Positions 50,801 through 59,224 of a DNA stretch of 64,000 nt are shown piece after piece (within the stretch, counting starts at the first letter, position 1; every line of letters begins with the position of its first letter). The position numbers and the translations under genes were made by a program. The DNA is from Rickettsia endosymbiont of Cantharis rufa (GTDB lineage: Bacteria > Pseudomonadota > Alphaproteobacteria > Rickettsiales > Rickettsiaceae), in the NCBI RefSeq assembly GCF_964026445.1, contig NZ_OZ032150.1, forward strand, positions 62,001 to 126,000. The letters run 5' to 3'. The notes beneath the pieces are model-generated. The model did not search any database. It saw only the letters and a program-made list of their open reading frames with translations, and had not been told where the DNA came from.

Positions 50801-50984
50801 TTTATTGCATCTATTACACATGTTTAAGATTTGCCCTCAAATCTAAGATTTTAGATGTTATGATGCCATGAGCATTGTAAAGTTCTCAAAAGTAGATACT
50901 TGATTACTAGCTCCTATCATCTATCCTTTTTGAATCATGCGAATATTTTCGATACCGACAATAGTGATCTTAGCACTACGGAAA
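50801..50984 (-). pseudogene. unrecognised gene fragment next to IS3
   Basis: Adjacent to the IS3 end the minus strand reads FRSAKITIVGIENIRMIQKG, a stop, then MIGASNQVSTFENFTMLMAS. The text looks coding and the frame continues through the stop. It may belong to the same conjugative element. I do not recognise the family. Confidence 0.35.
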
Positions 50985-51014
50985 TGATCTGTCAACACTT
51001 TTCCGGACAGTTGT

Positions 51015-51827
51015 TTAAGCGCAATTTTGTATCTCTTCATATCTTACTGGTGATAAATAATCGTTAGCAGAATACATTCTGATACGGTTATAAAATACCT
51101 CTATATATTCAAATATGGCATATTTTGCTTCCTCCTTAGTTTTAAATTTATATTGATACATTAATTCTGTTTTTATAGTATGAAAGAAACTTTCAGCAAC
51201 AGCATTATCCAAGCAATTTCCTTTACGACCCATACTCTGTTTGATACCATGTTGTTTTATAATTTTTAAATGACTATCAGAACAATATTGACTACCTCTA
51301 TCAGTATGCCAAATAAGCCCTTTTGCTGGTTTACGTTGCCATATTGCCATTAATAAAGCATTATTAACCAAATCAGCTCTCATGTTATTACTCATAGACC
51401 ATCCTATAATTTTTCTAGAAAATAGATCAATAACAGTTGCTAAATATAGCCAGCCTTCACCAGTTGGCACATAGGTTATGTCTCCAACCCAATAACAATT
51501 AGCAGCATAAACTGTAAACTCTCTATTTAATAAATTAGGAGCAATTTGCTTATTATGATTAGAGTCAGTAATGGCTTTAAATTTACGTTTAGTTTTACAT
51601 AGCAAATTAGCTTCTTTTATTAGTCTTGCAATGCGTCTCCTACTAGCAGTTATATCTTGCCGTGATAGTTCCTTTTTAATAGGTCTAGTTCCATAATTAC
51701 CTCTACCTTCTTTAAAGATAATTTCAATTCTGTTTGTTAATTCATTACCTTCTTTAACCCTATTACATCCAAGATTATTTAACCATTCATAATAACCATT
51801 ACGTGATACTTTCATAAATTTACACAT
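51015..51827 (-). CDS. IS3 transposase OrfB
   Basis: 270 codons with HTH_21 (REGNYGTRPIKKEL-like text) and the rve core: WVGDITYVPTGEGWLYLATV (Asp), IWHTDRGSQYCS (Asp), GNCLDNAVAESFFHTIKTEL (Glu). The true N-terminus probably lies further upstream at YAWIKENRGNFSISAM, reached by frameshift from orfA. Confidence 0.85.
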   Translation of the reverse strand: MCKFMKVSRNGYYEWLNNLGCNRVKEGNELTNRIEIIFKEGRGNYGTRPIKKELSRQDITASRRRIARLIKEANLLCKTKRKFKAITDSNHNKQIAPNLLNREFTVYAANCYWVGDITYVPTGEGWLYLATVIDLFSRKIIGWSMSNNMRADLVNNALLMAIWQRKPAKGLIWHTDRGSQYCSDSHLKIIKQHGIKQSMGRKGNCLDNAVAESFFHTIKTELMYQYKFKTKEEAKYAIFEYIEVFYNRIRMYSANDYLSPVRYEEIQNCA

Positions 51828-51941
51828 AGCAGAAATGGAAAAATTACCTCTGTTTTCCTTTATCCATGCGTACCTTATTGGGATTCTTTTGCAAAGTACG
51901 CGGCAGCCTTTTTAATAGATCACGTTCTTGTGTTACTCTAT

Positions 51942-52160
51942 CTAGTTCTTCTTCAATCTCCTTAATTCATCATACAGATGTTCTTCATATCTCATTACTT
52001 CCTTGAGTTTTGAATGTTTATTAACCCAATTATATAGACTATACTTCGTAATTCCTAGTTCTCTAGCTGTTTGAGCAAAAGGTTGCTTAGACTCAATAGC
52101 TAATCTAATCGCTGATTCTTTAAATTCAGCTGGATATATCTTTGGCTCTATATCCGGCAT
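51942..52160 (-). CDS. IS3 transposase OrfA (frameshifted)
   Basis: 72 codons: MPDIEPKIYPAEFKESAIRL with helix-turn-helix FAQTARELGITKYSLYNWV. A missing A after RRLKK ends it early; the expected leucine zipper continues in the next frame as ELDRVTQERDLLK and, after a second missing A, AAAYFAKESQ. Confidence 0.75.
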   Translation of the reverse strand: MPDIEPKIYPAEFKESAIRLAIESKQPFAQTARELGITKYSLYNWVNKHSKLKEVMRYEEHLYDELRRLKKN

Positions 52161-52223
52161 TTTTATCCCTACTGTTAATATCGTCTATTATTAACTTTCT
52201 GGAAAACTATAGCTGCATCAATA

Positions 52224-52385
52224 TTAGTATTTATTTTTATTATTACAGTCTTTTTGATCTTTATCAGTTTGTAGCTTATCTGACTTATTATGTATATTAT
52301 TTTTATCATAATTAGTTTGATGAGATTGATTACTTGATTTATCGTTCGTATGTTCCACAGTGCCTTTATTATTTTCTAAACTCAT
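52224..52385 (-). CDS. 53-residue hydrophilic protein with strong ribosome site
   Basis: ATG at 52385 is preceded by AGGAGG at ideal distance (AGGAGGCTATTATG). The product MSLENNKGTVEHTNDKSSNQ, SHQTNYDKNNIHNKSDKLQT, DKDQKDCNNKNKY is almost entirely polar (Asn, Lys, Asp, Gln, Ser). It ends 4 bp before the IS3 copy 1 border, so the 3' end may have been altered by the insertion. No family is recognised. It is transcribed away from the ankyrin gene. Confidence 0.5.
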   Translation of the reverse strand: MSLENNKGTVEHTNDKSSNQSHQTNYDKNNIHNKSDKLQTDKDQKDCNNKNKY

Positions 52386-52895
52386 AATAGCCTCCTAACT
52401 TTGATACTTATTGATAAAACTGTACTTAAAGATAAATAAACAAAAGATATATCATAATATATGTTCACCCATCCTTATTTCCAAGTTAACATTTTATCCA
52501 TTGTTTGCCATATATTAAATTATTAATCTAGTCAAATTTATATAACATATTATTTATAAATCACATTGACAATTAATACGTCTCATAAAGTATACTTTAT
52601 GAGATAGCAAAGCTCTGTCGCATTATTGCAGCATTATGAATCACATCAATTTTGCTGCAGCATTTAAATTTCAACTGCTTTTAAATTGCTAACTCGCGAC
52701 GAGTTCCACAGCATGACACGGCAATTTCATATTATACTTGTATGATTCCCAACAAGATATATTATGCTCCTTTTTAGAATAAAAAGAAGCATGTTTTATG
52801 GTTCTGTTATATTCGTCGGCAGTAATGAATATAGATTTTTATTTCTAGCACACCAGCTTAAATCTTTTGCAATATCCCAACACTAAGAAAACTAT
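52386..52895. other. 510-bp intergenic region between the small ORF and the ankyrin gene
   Basis: No gene seen. It holds a promoter/operator candidate (52565-52603), repeats of TGCAGCA type near 52630-52675, and AT-rich DNA. Divergent transcription of the small ORF and the ankyrin gene would both start here. Confidence 0.5.
52565..52603 (+). promoter_or_regulatory. promoter overlapped by a 24-bp perfect palindrome
   Basis: TTGACA at 52565-52570 and TATACT at 52590-52595, spacer 19 bp, point to the ankyrin gene. The -10 lies in the centre of the perfect palindrome TCTCATAAAGTA/TACTTTATGAGA (52580-52603). A dimeric repressor could bind there and block RNA polymerase. It could also be a chance hairpin. 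Confidence 0.45.
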
Positions 52896-54879
52896 ATGAA
52901 CCTCTTATCCAAAATACATAAATTCTTTTACTCAGACCACGATAGATCTCATGCCATATACCAGTGCTTGTTCAAGACTCATATTAGAAACATATCTTTG
53001 TCACAACGGGAATTTGCATATATTAATAAATTAATTAAGAATGGCATAGATTTGGGCTTTAGAGTTAACGGTCATGGTATTTCACTTTTAGAAAAGGTAG
53101 TAAATTGTAATAATACACAATTGGTAAAACGTTTTTTAGACCTAGGAGCGCAGTTTGATGGTCAAAGAAACCCCCATGATAGATGCTATAATAAATAAAA
53201 ATGTAGAAATGATAAATCTATTACTAGAACACACCCCATTGCGTTTGGACGAGACAGTTTTGCCATATATTGGCCGATGTCGCGATGTAACTATATTTAA
53301 TCTACTTTTAGATAAGCTTATAGATAGTAATATTGATGTCAATAGTCGCGAGCATCATTTTTTGTTAAGCGCTGCTCGGCGTGGATGCGATGATAATGTT
53401 AAGATTTCAGCACAGCATCCAAAGATAGATTTGAATGTTACTAATTCACACAATGAAAATATTTTAACCTTCTATAGGACAAACCCAGAAATGCTCGAGC
53501 ATCTTATATTACATGGAGTGGATTACAAAGAGGATGGTAGTGATGGCTCTCTAGCAAAGGAGGCGGCAAATATACAGTCTTCTCATAGTATTAATACTAT
53601 TAGTGATGTATATTCTAAATTTGCTAATGGCAACATCATTGCAGAACTAAAACATCAAAAACATAAAGATGTCCTGAAAGAAGAGCTTAGTAAAATACTA
53701 CTGCATAATGATAAAAATAAAGCTTCAGAATTCATCCACTTGTTTCTAGAGCTAGTGCAGCAGAAGTTGAAAGATTGTAGTAGCAATATAGGTCAAGGTG
53801 ATAGCTTTATTAAAGAGTTGTTAAATGTAAGCAAGTCCAACACCAATATAGTGCAAATTAAAAATACTCAACATGATGAACAAGCATTATTAACCCATTT
53901 TAAAAAGTTTATTTGCTCTAGTAATGCAAACCAATATTTTATATTATTACGCGATAAAGCTTTAGAAATCCAAAAAATATTACATGATACCAAAATTTAT
54001 AAGTTGGCAGATACAACAATAGAGACAGAATTAGTGATTCCATTAACACAGAAGGTTGCCAATGATAATAATATTTATCAAGATATTATGCGTCGGTTGT
54101 CAATTGAGTTGATTGATGCGGCAACGATGTATTCATCTGGTGGCCCTAGTTGTGTAGCGGAGATATTAAATAAATTAGCTTCTGTACTTATAGATGTAAA
54201 TGATTCTAATGATAATGTAAACACGCCAAATGCGTTTGATTTCAATGGTTATATGGTTAATTATAATGAATTATTGAAGCATGTATTAAAACTTGCCAGA
54301 GCAGATTATATGGATCTGGATTTTACGCAAGATCTGACGCGTCTTGATGCACAAAAAATACGTGAATACATCGCTAGAATTCTTAAAAAAAATGTATTAA
54401 CTGATGAAGAATTTGCTGAGGTTGTGCATTATGGTGAAATGCTTAACGTATTCAAGAATTCAGAAAATATACAAGAGTTTCGTAGCACCTTACCTTATGA
54501 TACTTTATCTAACACTCAAAATGAGATTCTAGTTTCAAATAATAGTGTACAAAATAGCAAAACATATATGATACCTAGTAAATACTTACCATTTCCAGAA
54601 TTAGATAACAATGTGCAAGGTATTCCTAATAATGTGACACAACATATGTTATTTCAAAAGGTATTAACGTCGTTAAATGATTTCAGTGAATTAAATCATA
54701 ATGCTTATAGCAGTCTGATTGATTTTACTAGATCGAACAAACAAATTCTGACCTTAGAACAGTTACAGCAGTGGCAAAATTTAGAAGGACAAGCATTAGT
54801 ATCACAACTACTCGCATTGCAGGAGCATGAATTAAGTATGCTGGATGGTTCTGTCGAGCCTGTGACGCATATTTTGTAG
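52896..54879 (+). pseudogene. ankyrin-repeat protein, frameshifted
   Basis: Two plus-strand frames, 52896-53198 and 53155-54879, form one gene. The first encodes MNLLSKIHKFFYSDHDRSHA and ankyrin text up to NTQLVKRFLDLGAQFDG; one base shift later the second frame continues KETPMIDAIINKNVEMINLL. Ankyrin units run to about LEHLILHGVDYKED; the remaining ~430 residues are helical, unrecognised, rich in Asn/Lys/Leu. The second frame (574 codons from 53155) may still be made from its own ATG. The 3' stop TAG is supplied by a 12-bp IS481 terminus, so the protein has lost its native end. It sits between inverted IS3 copies. Confidence 0.6.
53155..54879 (+). CDS. ankyrin-repeat protein, long open frame after the frameshift
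   Basis: 574 codons from ATG 53155. It includes two to four ankyrin-like units (TPMIDAIINKNVEMINLLLE, NILTFYRTNPEMLEHLILHG) and a long helical C-terminal region (DVLKEELSKILLHNDKNKAS, FIHLFLELVQQKL). No membrane or signal segment, so secretion, if any, would be by a Sec-independent route. If the frameshift is a sequencing error the whole protein would have about 660 residues. Confidence 0.5.
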   Translation: MMVKETPMIDAIINKNVEMINLLLEHTPLRLDETVLPYIGRCRDVTIFNLLLDKLIDSNIDVNSREHHFLLSAARRGCDDNVKISAQHPKIDLNVTNSHNENILTFYRTNPEMLEHLILHGVDYKEDGSDGSLAKEAANIQSSHSINTISDVYSKFANGNIIAELKHQKHKDVLKEELSKILLHNDKNKASEFIHLFLELVQQKLKDCSSNIGQGDSFIKELLNVSKSNTNIVQIKNTQHDEQALLTHFKKFICSSNANQYFILLRDKALEIQKILHDTKIYKLADTTIETELVIPLTQKVANDNNIYQDIMRRLSIELIDAATMYSSGGPSCVAEILNKLASVLIDVNDSNDNVNTPNAFDFNGYMVNYNELLKHVLKLARADYMDLDFTQDLTRLDAQKIREYIARILKKNVLTDEEFAEVVHYGEMLNVFKNSENIQEFRSTLPYDTLSNTQNEILVSNNSVQNSKTYMIPSKYLPFPELDNNVQGIPNNVTQHMLFQKVLTSLNDFSELNHNAYSSLIDFTRSNKQILTLEQLQQWQNLEGQALVSQLLALQEHELSMLDGSVEPVTHIL

Positions 54880-54887
54880 AAGTCAAG
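54876..54887 (-). mobile_element. IS481 terminal scar
   Basis: TGTAGAAGTCAAG at 54875-54887 is the outer end of IS481 (same variant as at 41358). IS3 copy 2 starts directly after it. The TAG within it ends the ankyrin frame. Confidence 0.55.
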
Positions 54888-54948
54888 TGATGGCAGCTAT
54901 AGTTTTCCAGAAAGTTAATAATAGACGATATTAACAGTAGGGATAAAA

Positions 54949-55167
54949 ATGCCGGATATAGAGCCAAAGATATATCCAGCTGAATTTAAAGAATCAGCGA
55001 TTAGATTAGCTATTGAGTCTAAGCAACCTTTTGCTCAAACAGCTAGAGAACTAGGAATTACGAAGTATAGTCTATATAATTGGGTTAATAAACATTCAAA
55101 ACTCAAGGAAGTAATGAGATATGAAGAACATCTGTATGATGAATTAAGGAGATTGAAGAAGAACTAG
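54949..55167 (+). CDS. IS3 transposase OrfA (frameshifted)
   Basis: Identical to the frame at 51942-52160, with the same two missing A residues at the RRLKK and LLK positions. Confidence 0.75.
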   Translation: MPDIEPKIYPAEFKESAIRLAIESKQPFAQTARELGITKYSLYNWVNKHSKLKEVMRYEEHLYDELRRLKKN

Positions 55168-55281
55168 ATAGAGTAACACAAGAACGTGATCTATTAAAAA
55201 GGCTGCCGCGTACTTTGCAAAAGAATCCCAATAAGGTACGCATGGATAAAGGAAAACAGAGGTAATTTTTCCATTTCTGCT

Positions 55282-56094
55282 ATGTGTAAATTTATGAAAG
55301 TATCACGTAATGGTTATTATGAATGGTTAAATAATCTTGGATGTAATAGGGTTAAAGAAGGTAATGAATTAACAAACAGAATTGAAATTATCTTTAAAGA
55401 AGGTAGAGGTAATTATGGAACTAGACCTATTAAAAAGGAACTATCACGGCAAGATATAACTGCTAGTAGGAGACGCATTGCAAGACTAATAAAAGAAGCT
55501 AATTTGCTATGTAAAACTAAACGTAAATTTAAAGCCATTACTGACTCTAATCATAATAAGCAAATTGCTCCTAATTTATTAAATAGAGAGTTTACAGTTT
55601 ATGCTGCTAATTGTTATTGGGTTGGAGACATAACCTATGTGCCAACTGGTGAAGGCTGGCTATATTTAGCAACTGTTATTGATCTATTTTCTAGAAAAAT
55701 TATAGGATGGTCTATGAGTAATAACATGAGAGCTGATTTGGTTAATAATGCTTTATTAATGGCAATATGGCAACGTAAACCAGCAAAAGGGCTTATTTGG
55801 CATACTGATAGAGGTAGTCAATATTGTTCTGATAGTCATTTAAAAATTATAAAACAACATGGTATCAAACAGAGTATGGGTCGTAAAGGAAATTGCTTGG
55901 ATAATGCTGTTGCTGAAAGTTTCTTTCATACTATAAAAACAGAATTAATGTATCAATATAAATTTAAAACTAAGGAGGAAGCAAAATATGCCATATTTGA
56001 ATATATAGAGGTATTTTATAACCGTATCAGAATGTATTCTGCTAACGATTATTTATCACCAGTAAGATATGAAGAGATACAAAATTGCGCTTAA
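55282..56094 (+). CDS. IS3 transposase OrfB
   Basis: 270 codons identical in protein to 51015-51827, with intact DDE residues (GDITYV, HTDRGSQY, DNAVAESFF). Confidence 0.85.
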   Translation: MCKFMKVSRNGYYEWLNNLGCNRVKEGNELTNRIEIIFKEGRGNYGTRPIKKELSRQDITASRRRIARLIKEANLLCKTKRKFKAITDSNHNKQIAPNLLNREFTVYAANCYWVGDITYVPTGEGWLYLATVIDLFSRKIIGWSMSNNMRADLVNNALLMAIWQRKPAKGLIWHTDRGSQYCSDSHLKIIKQHGIKQSMGRKGNCLDNAVAESFFHTIKTELMYQYKFKTKEEAKYAIFEYIEVFYNRIRMYSANDYLSPVRYEEIQNCA

Positions 56095-56138
56095 ACAACT
56101 GTTCGGAAAAGTGTTGATAGATCAATCAGTTAAACTTT

Positions 56139-56327
56139 TCAAAAATCTTTCAAGTTTTCTTTTTCTTCTTTACCCTCTTTCTTATTTTCCAACTGGTTTA
56201 TTTTTACAGATAAGGTTGATGTAAAGGTAGTTGCGCGGTAGCTATCGGTTCTTGGGAAGCAGCGGTTTGAGAAGAAACTTCTGTTACTTCACTTTCGGTC
56301 GGTCTCATTGTTGAGAGGTGGATTCAT
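56139..56327 (-). pseudogene. small hypothetical gene remnant
   Basis: The 63-codon frame starts MNPPLNNETDRK, hits a TGA, and ends SVKINQLENKKEGKEEKENL, KDF. In the middle another frame reads RPTESEVTEVSSQTAASQEP then ATAQLPLHQ, so two compensating frameshifts probably occurred. Product would be polar, Lys/Glu-rich. The rest of the gap up to the tRNA holds nothing clear. Confidence 0.35.
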
Positions 56328-56464
56328 AGCTACACTCTTATTAAATTAAAAAATTATCTTAAATATTAAGAAGCTTAATTTATTATTTAGTATACAAGCA
56401 ACCCCAAGGTAATTAATAGATTTAACTTAAGAACTATAAAATTAAAGTTATAAAAACTAAAGAA

Positions 56465-56549
56465 TGGTACGGATGAAGGGACTTGAACCCCCACACCTTG
56501 CGGCACAAGAACCTAAATCTTGCATGTCTACCAGTTCCATCACATCCGC
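56465..56549 (-). tRNA. tRNA-Leu (anticodon TAG)
   Basis: The minus strand begins GCGGATGTGATGGAACTGGT. The anticodon stem CAAGA/TCTTG encloses TTTAGGT, giving TAG. A long variable arm and T arm GGGGGTTCAAGTCCC follow. The acceptor is GCGGATG/CATCCGT, and CCA is encoded (56465-56467). Confidence 0.94.
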
Positions 56550-56599
56550 ATATGACAATGTCGTTACCGTAAGGTATTGTTGCGTGGTTCAGTTTTTTT

Positions 56600-56699
56600 G
56601 TCATTGCGAGGAAATTGCATAGTAATTGACGAAGCAATCTCAGGAATTTGTTATTATTCTATGAGATTGCCGCACAGCCTGCGGCTGCTCGCAATGACG
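56600..56699. repeat. palindromic repeat (GTCATTGCGAG type)
   Basis: GTCATTGCGAGGAAATTGCA and CGGCTGCTCGCAATGACG form the arms. It lies between tRNA-Leu and dapE. It resembles the element at 30933. Confidence 0.65.
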
Positions 56700-56724
56700 T
56701 TTTCTGATCCACACAACAATGACA

Positions 56725-57867
56725 TCAAAGTACTTCCATCAAAAAATTATAATACACATCATATAATTTTTGTAAATCGTTAATTTTGGTGGATTCATTT
56801 ATTTTATGTGCTGTTTCGGATAATAAACCGAACTCCACTAAGGAGCAATAATCTTTGACAAATCTTGCATCCGACGTACCGCCGCTTGTAGAGAATTCAG
56901 GCTTTATTTTTAACGTCCTCTCTACTATATCAGCAAATTCTTTTATTTTATCGTTAGGATTCTGAATAAAACTTTCAGCAGAACTACTATATTCTAGGTT
57001 ATAATCTACTTTATATTCTTTGCAATATCGTTCAACAATTTGTTCTATCGATTTTGCTAAATCTTCTGCATTATGTAAATTATTAAAACGTATATTGAAA
57101 GATGCTTCCGCATTTGCAGGAATTACATTTAGAGTATTATTACCGACATTGATATTCGCCACTTCAAGATTTGAACTTTGAAAAAATTCTGTCCCTTCAT
57201 CAAGTTTTATATTTATTAACTCGTTTAATATTCTTATTAAACAAGGCAACGGGTTATTTGCTTTATGAGGATAAGCTACATGTCCGCCTAAGCCCTCTAT
57301 ATTTAATTTAAAGTTAACGCTTCCTCTTCTGCCGATTTTAATTGTATCGCCTATCTCTTTTTCGCAAGTAGGCTCACCGACAATAGCAAAGTCGATTTTT
57401 TGCCCTTGATCATAAATATACTGTAGCATTTCTTTAGTACCGTGCTTTGCTTTCCCCTCTTCATCACTAGTAAGTAAAAAACTAACAGAACCTTTAAAAT
57501 CAGTATTATTTTTTATAAAATCTAAGCTAGCTGCTAAAAAGCACGCTATAGTCCCTTTCATGTCAACAACTCCTCTGCCGTATATCTTTCCCTCTTGCTC
57601 ATGAGCCTTAAATGGGCTCGCATTATGCCAAAGATGATAATCGCCCGCAGGTACTACATCTACATGCCCGACAAAGCAAATATTAGGTTTGCCGTTACCA
57701 TACACGGCACAAAGGTTAGTCACCTGCTCTTCTGCCTCACCGAATATCCTTATTTCAGTCTTAAAGCCGTGTTTTTTAAGCAAACCGTCAATATACTCAA
57801 TAGCCCCAGCACTCTCAGGAGTTACAGACTTAAAACTGATTAAGTTTTTTAGGTAGTTGATGTGCAT
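56725..57867 (-). CDS. dapE: succinyl-diaminopimelate desuccinylase
   Basis: 380 residues. M20 peptidase fold: CFVGHVDVVPAGDYHLWH (metal His), GRGVVDMKGTIACFLAA (bridging Asp), LTSDEEGKAKHGTKEML (Glu pair), VGEPTCEKEIGDTIKIGRRG, and the dimerisation domain GLGGHVAYPHKANNP. The C-terminal TSGGTSDARFV is typical of DapE. It cleaves N-succinyl-LL-diaminopimelate to give LL-DAP for peptidoglycan. The start MHINYLKNLISFKSVTPES is the family N-terminus. Confidence 0.95.
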   Translation of the reverse strand: MHINYLKNLISFKSVTPESAGAIEYIDGLLKKHGFKTEIRIFGEAEEQVTNLCAVYGNGKPNICFVGHVDVVPAGDYHLWHNASPFKAHEQEGKIYGRGVVDMKGTIACFLAASLDFIKNNTDFKGSVSFLLTSDEEGKAKHGTKEMLQYIYDQGQKIDFAIVGEPTCEKEIGDTIKIGRRGSVNFKLNIEGLGGHVAYPHKANNPLPCLIRILNELINIKLDEGTEFFQSSNLEVANINVGNNTLNVIPANAEASFNIRFNNLHNAEDLAKSIEQIVERYCKEYKVDYNLEYSSSAESFIQNPNDKIKEFADIVERTLKIKPEFSTSGGTSDARFVKDYCSLVEFGLLSETAHKINESTKINDLQKLYDVYYNFLMEVL

Positions 57868-58040
57868 TAGTATTATTTATATATCTTCTTACAGTTACTA
57901 TACAAGCTTATAGAAAAACAAAAAACAACTTTTATCTCACTAAAAAATAAATTATTGCTATGGATTTATATAGATTTTTGACTTTCTTAATGAATTTAAA
58001 TAACTTATTATTATCACCTTGTTATAATCAGTATTAAATC

Positions 58041-59222
58041 ATGCGTATAAATAATCAATTAAGAGAATTAATTAAGTCCGGTACTTTTGCCGGTATATTA
58101 TTAATTATTGCCTTTACCTTAGCAATAATCGTCAGCAACAATATTTTCCTAGCAAAATATTATTCTTCTTTTATTTACAGCAAAATCTCTTTAACAATAG
58201 GAAACGTAAGTTTACAAACAACTTTTATAGAATTAGTCAATGACGGTCTCATGACTTTCTTCTTCTTGTTAATAGGTTTAGAAATGAAATTTCATCTAGT
58301 AGAAGGTGAATATAAAAATAAAAAAAAACTAATATTGCCTACGGCAGCGGCACTTGGTGGTGTGGTAGTTCCTGCCCTAGTATACATGTTTTTTAATTAT
58401 GATAAACCAGATTTAATAAAAGGCTGGGCTATTCCTATAGCAACCGATACTGCTTTTGTCCTCGGTATTTTATCTTTCTTCAGCCGACATATATCCTTAG
58501 AATTACGGGCTTTTATTATAGGTTTTTCATTAATTGACGATGCTTTTGCATTAATTATACTAGCCTTGTTTTATACTAAAACAATCAATACTCCGGCATT
58601 ATTAATCTCCTCTGCAATCATATTCATCTTGCTTATATTGAATTATCGACAAGTTAAACAGCTATTTTATTATATAATTGTAGGTGTTTTGTTATGGGTA
58701 AGTATGGTGGAGTCCGGCATTCACGGTACTCTATGCGGAGCTATAATAGCACTTTTCATACCAGTTAATATAAAAGGAGAATTTAACACTTCTTTCAAAA
58801 AACTTGAAAACTTAACTCGACCTTTTGTAAATTACTTTATTTTACCTCTTTTTGTATTTATGAATTCCGGTATTCTTTTAGAATATTTTGTATTTAAAGG
58901 CACTTGCTCTAATTCAATACTTGCTTTAGTTTACGGGATAATATCTGGTTTATTTATAGGCAAACAATTAGGCATTATGTTATTTTCATATCCATTTGTG
59001 AAATTTAAATTCTGTAATTTACCAAGTGATACCTCATGGTTAAAATTTTATTCTGTATCTATCCTTGGAGGAATTGGATTTACCTTAAGTTTGTTTATAG
59101 GTAGTATTACGTTTGAGAGTAGTTGCCCTTCAAACTCTATGAGAGCCGCAGTAATAATAGGCTCTTTAATTTCCGCATTATTTGGCGTAATAGTTCTAAA
59201 ATATTGTACTAGAAAAGAGTAA
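58041..59222 (+). CDS. nhaA: Na+/H+ antiporter NhaA
   Basis: 393 residues with eleven to twelve hydrophobic spans. Motifs: DGLMTFFFLLIGLEMKFHLV (span II), IATDTAFVLGILSFFSRHIS (span IV; IATDIAFALG in most), FSLIDDAFALIILALFY (span V with the paired Asp of transport), VESGIHGTLCGAI and GGIGFTLSLFIGSITF. NhaA exchanges two H+ for one Na+ to control pH and sodium. The gene is monocistronic, with about 170 bp of upstream AT-rich DNA. Confidence 0.94.
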   Translation: MRINNQLRELIKSGTFAGILLIIAFTLAIIVSNNIFLAKYYSSFIYSKISLTIGNVSLQTTFIELVNDGLMTFFFLLIGLEMKFHLVEGEYKNKKKLILPTAAALGGVVVPALVYMFFNYDKPDLIKGWAIPIATDTAFVLGILSFFSRHISLELRAFIIGFSLIDDAFALIILALFYTKTINTPALLISSAIIFILLILNYRQVKQLFYYIIVGVLLWVSMVESGIHGTLCGAIIALFIPVNIKGEFNTSFKKLENLTRPFVNYFILPLFVFMNSGILLEYFVFKGTCSNSILALVYGIISGLFIGKQLGIMLFSYPFVKFKFCNLPSDTSWLKFYSVSILGGIGFTLSLFIGSITFESSCPSNSMRAAVIIGSLISALFGVIVLKYCTRKE

Positions 59223-59224
59223 GG

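Larger units (their letters stand above)
50985..52220 (-). mobile_element. IS3-family element (IS150 group), copy 1
   Basis: 1236 bp. Ends read inward are TGATCTGTCAACACTTTTCC and TGATGCAGCTATAGTTTTCC, imperfect inverted repeats. It holds orfA (helix-turn-helix) and orfB (DDE). orfA carries two single-base losses in A-runs also present in copy 2. It is inverted relative to copy 2 at 54888-56124. Confidence 0.85.
54888..56124 (+). mobile_element. IS3-family element (IS150 group), copy 2
   Basis: 1237 bp, ends TGATGGCAGCTATAGTTTTC and, read inward, TGATCTATCAACACTTTTCC. Its two transposase frames are identical in protein sequence to those of copy 1, in inverted orientation. No target duplication is visible. 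Confidence 0.85.

Noticed and set aside
50801-50984. Myotubularin-like phosphatase fragment (AKITIVGIENIRMI)
   Set aside because: The likeness is a few residues long and lacks the catalytic Cys motif; no call made beyond gene fragment.
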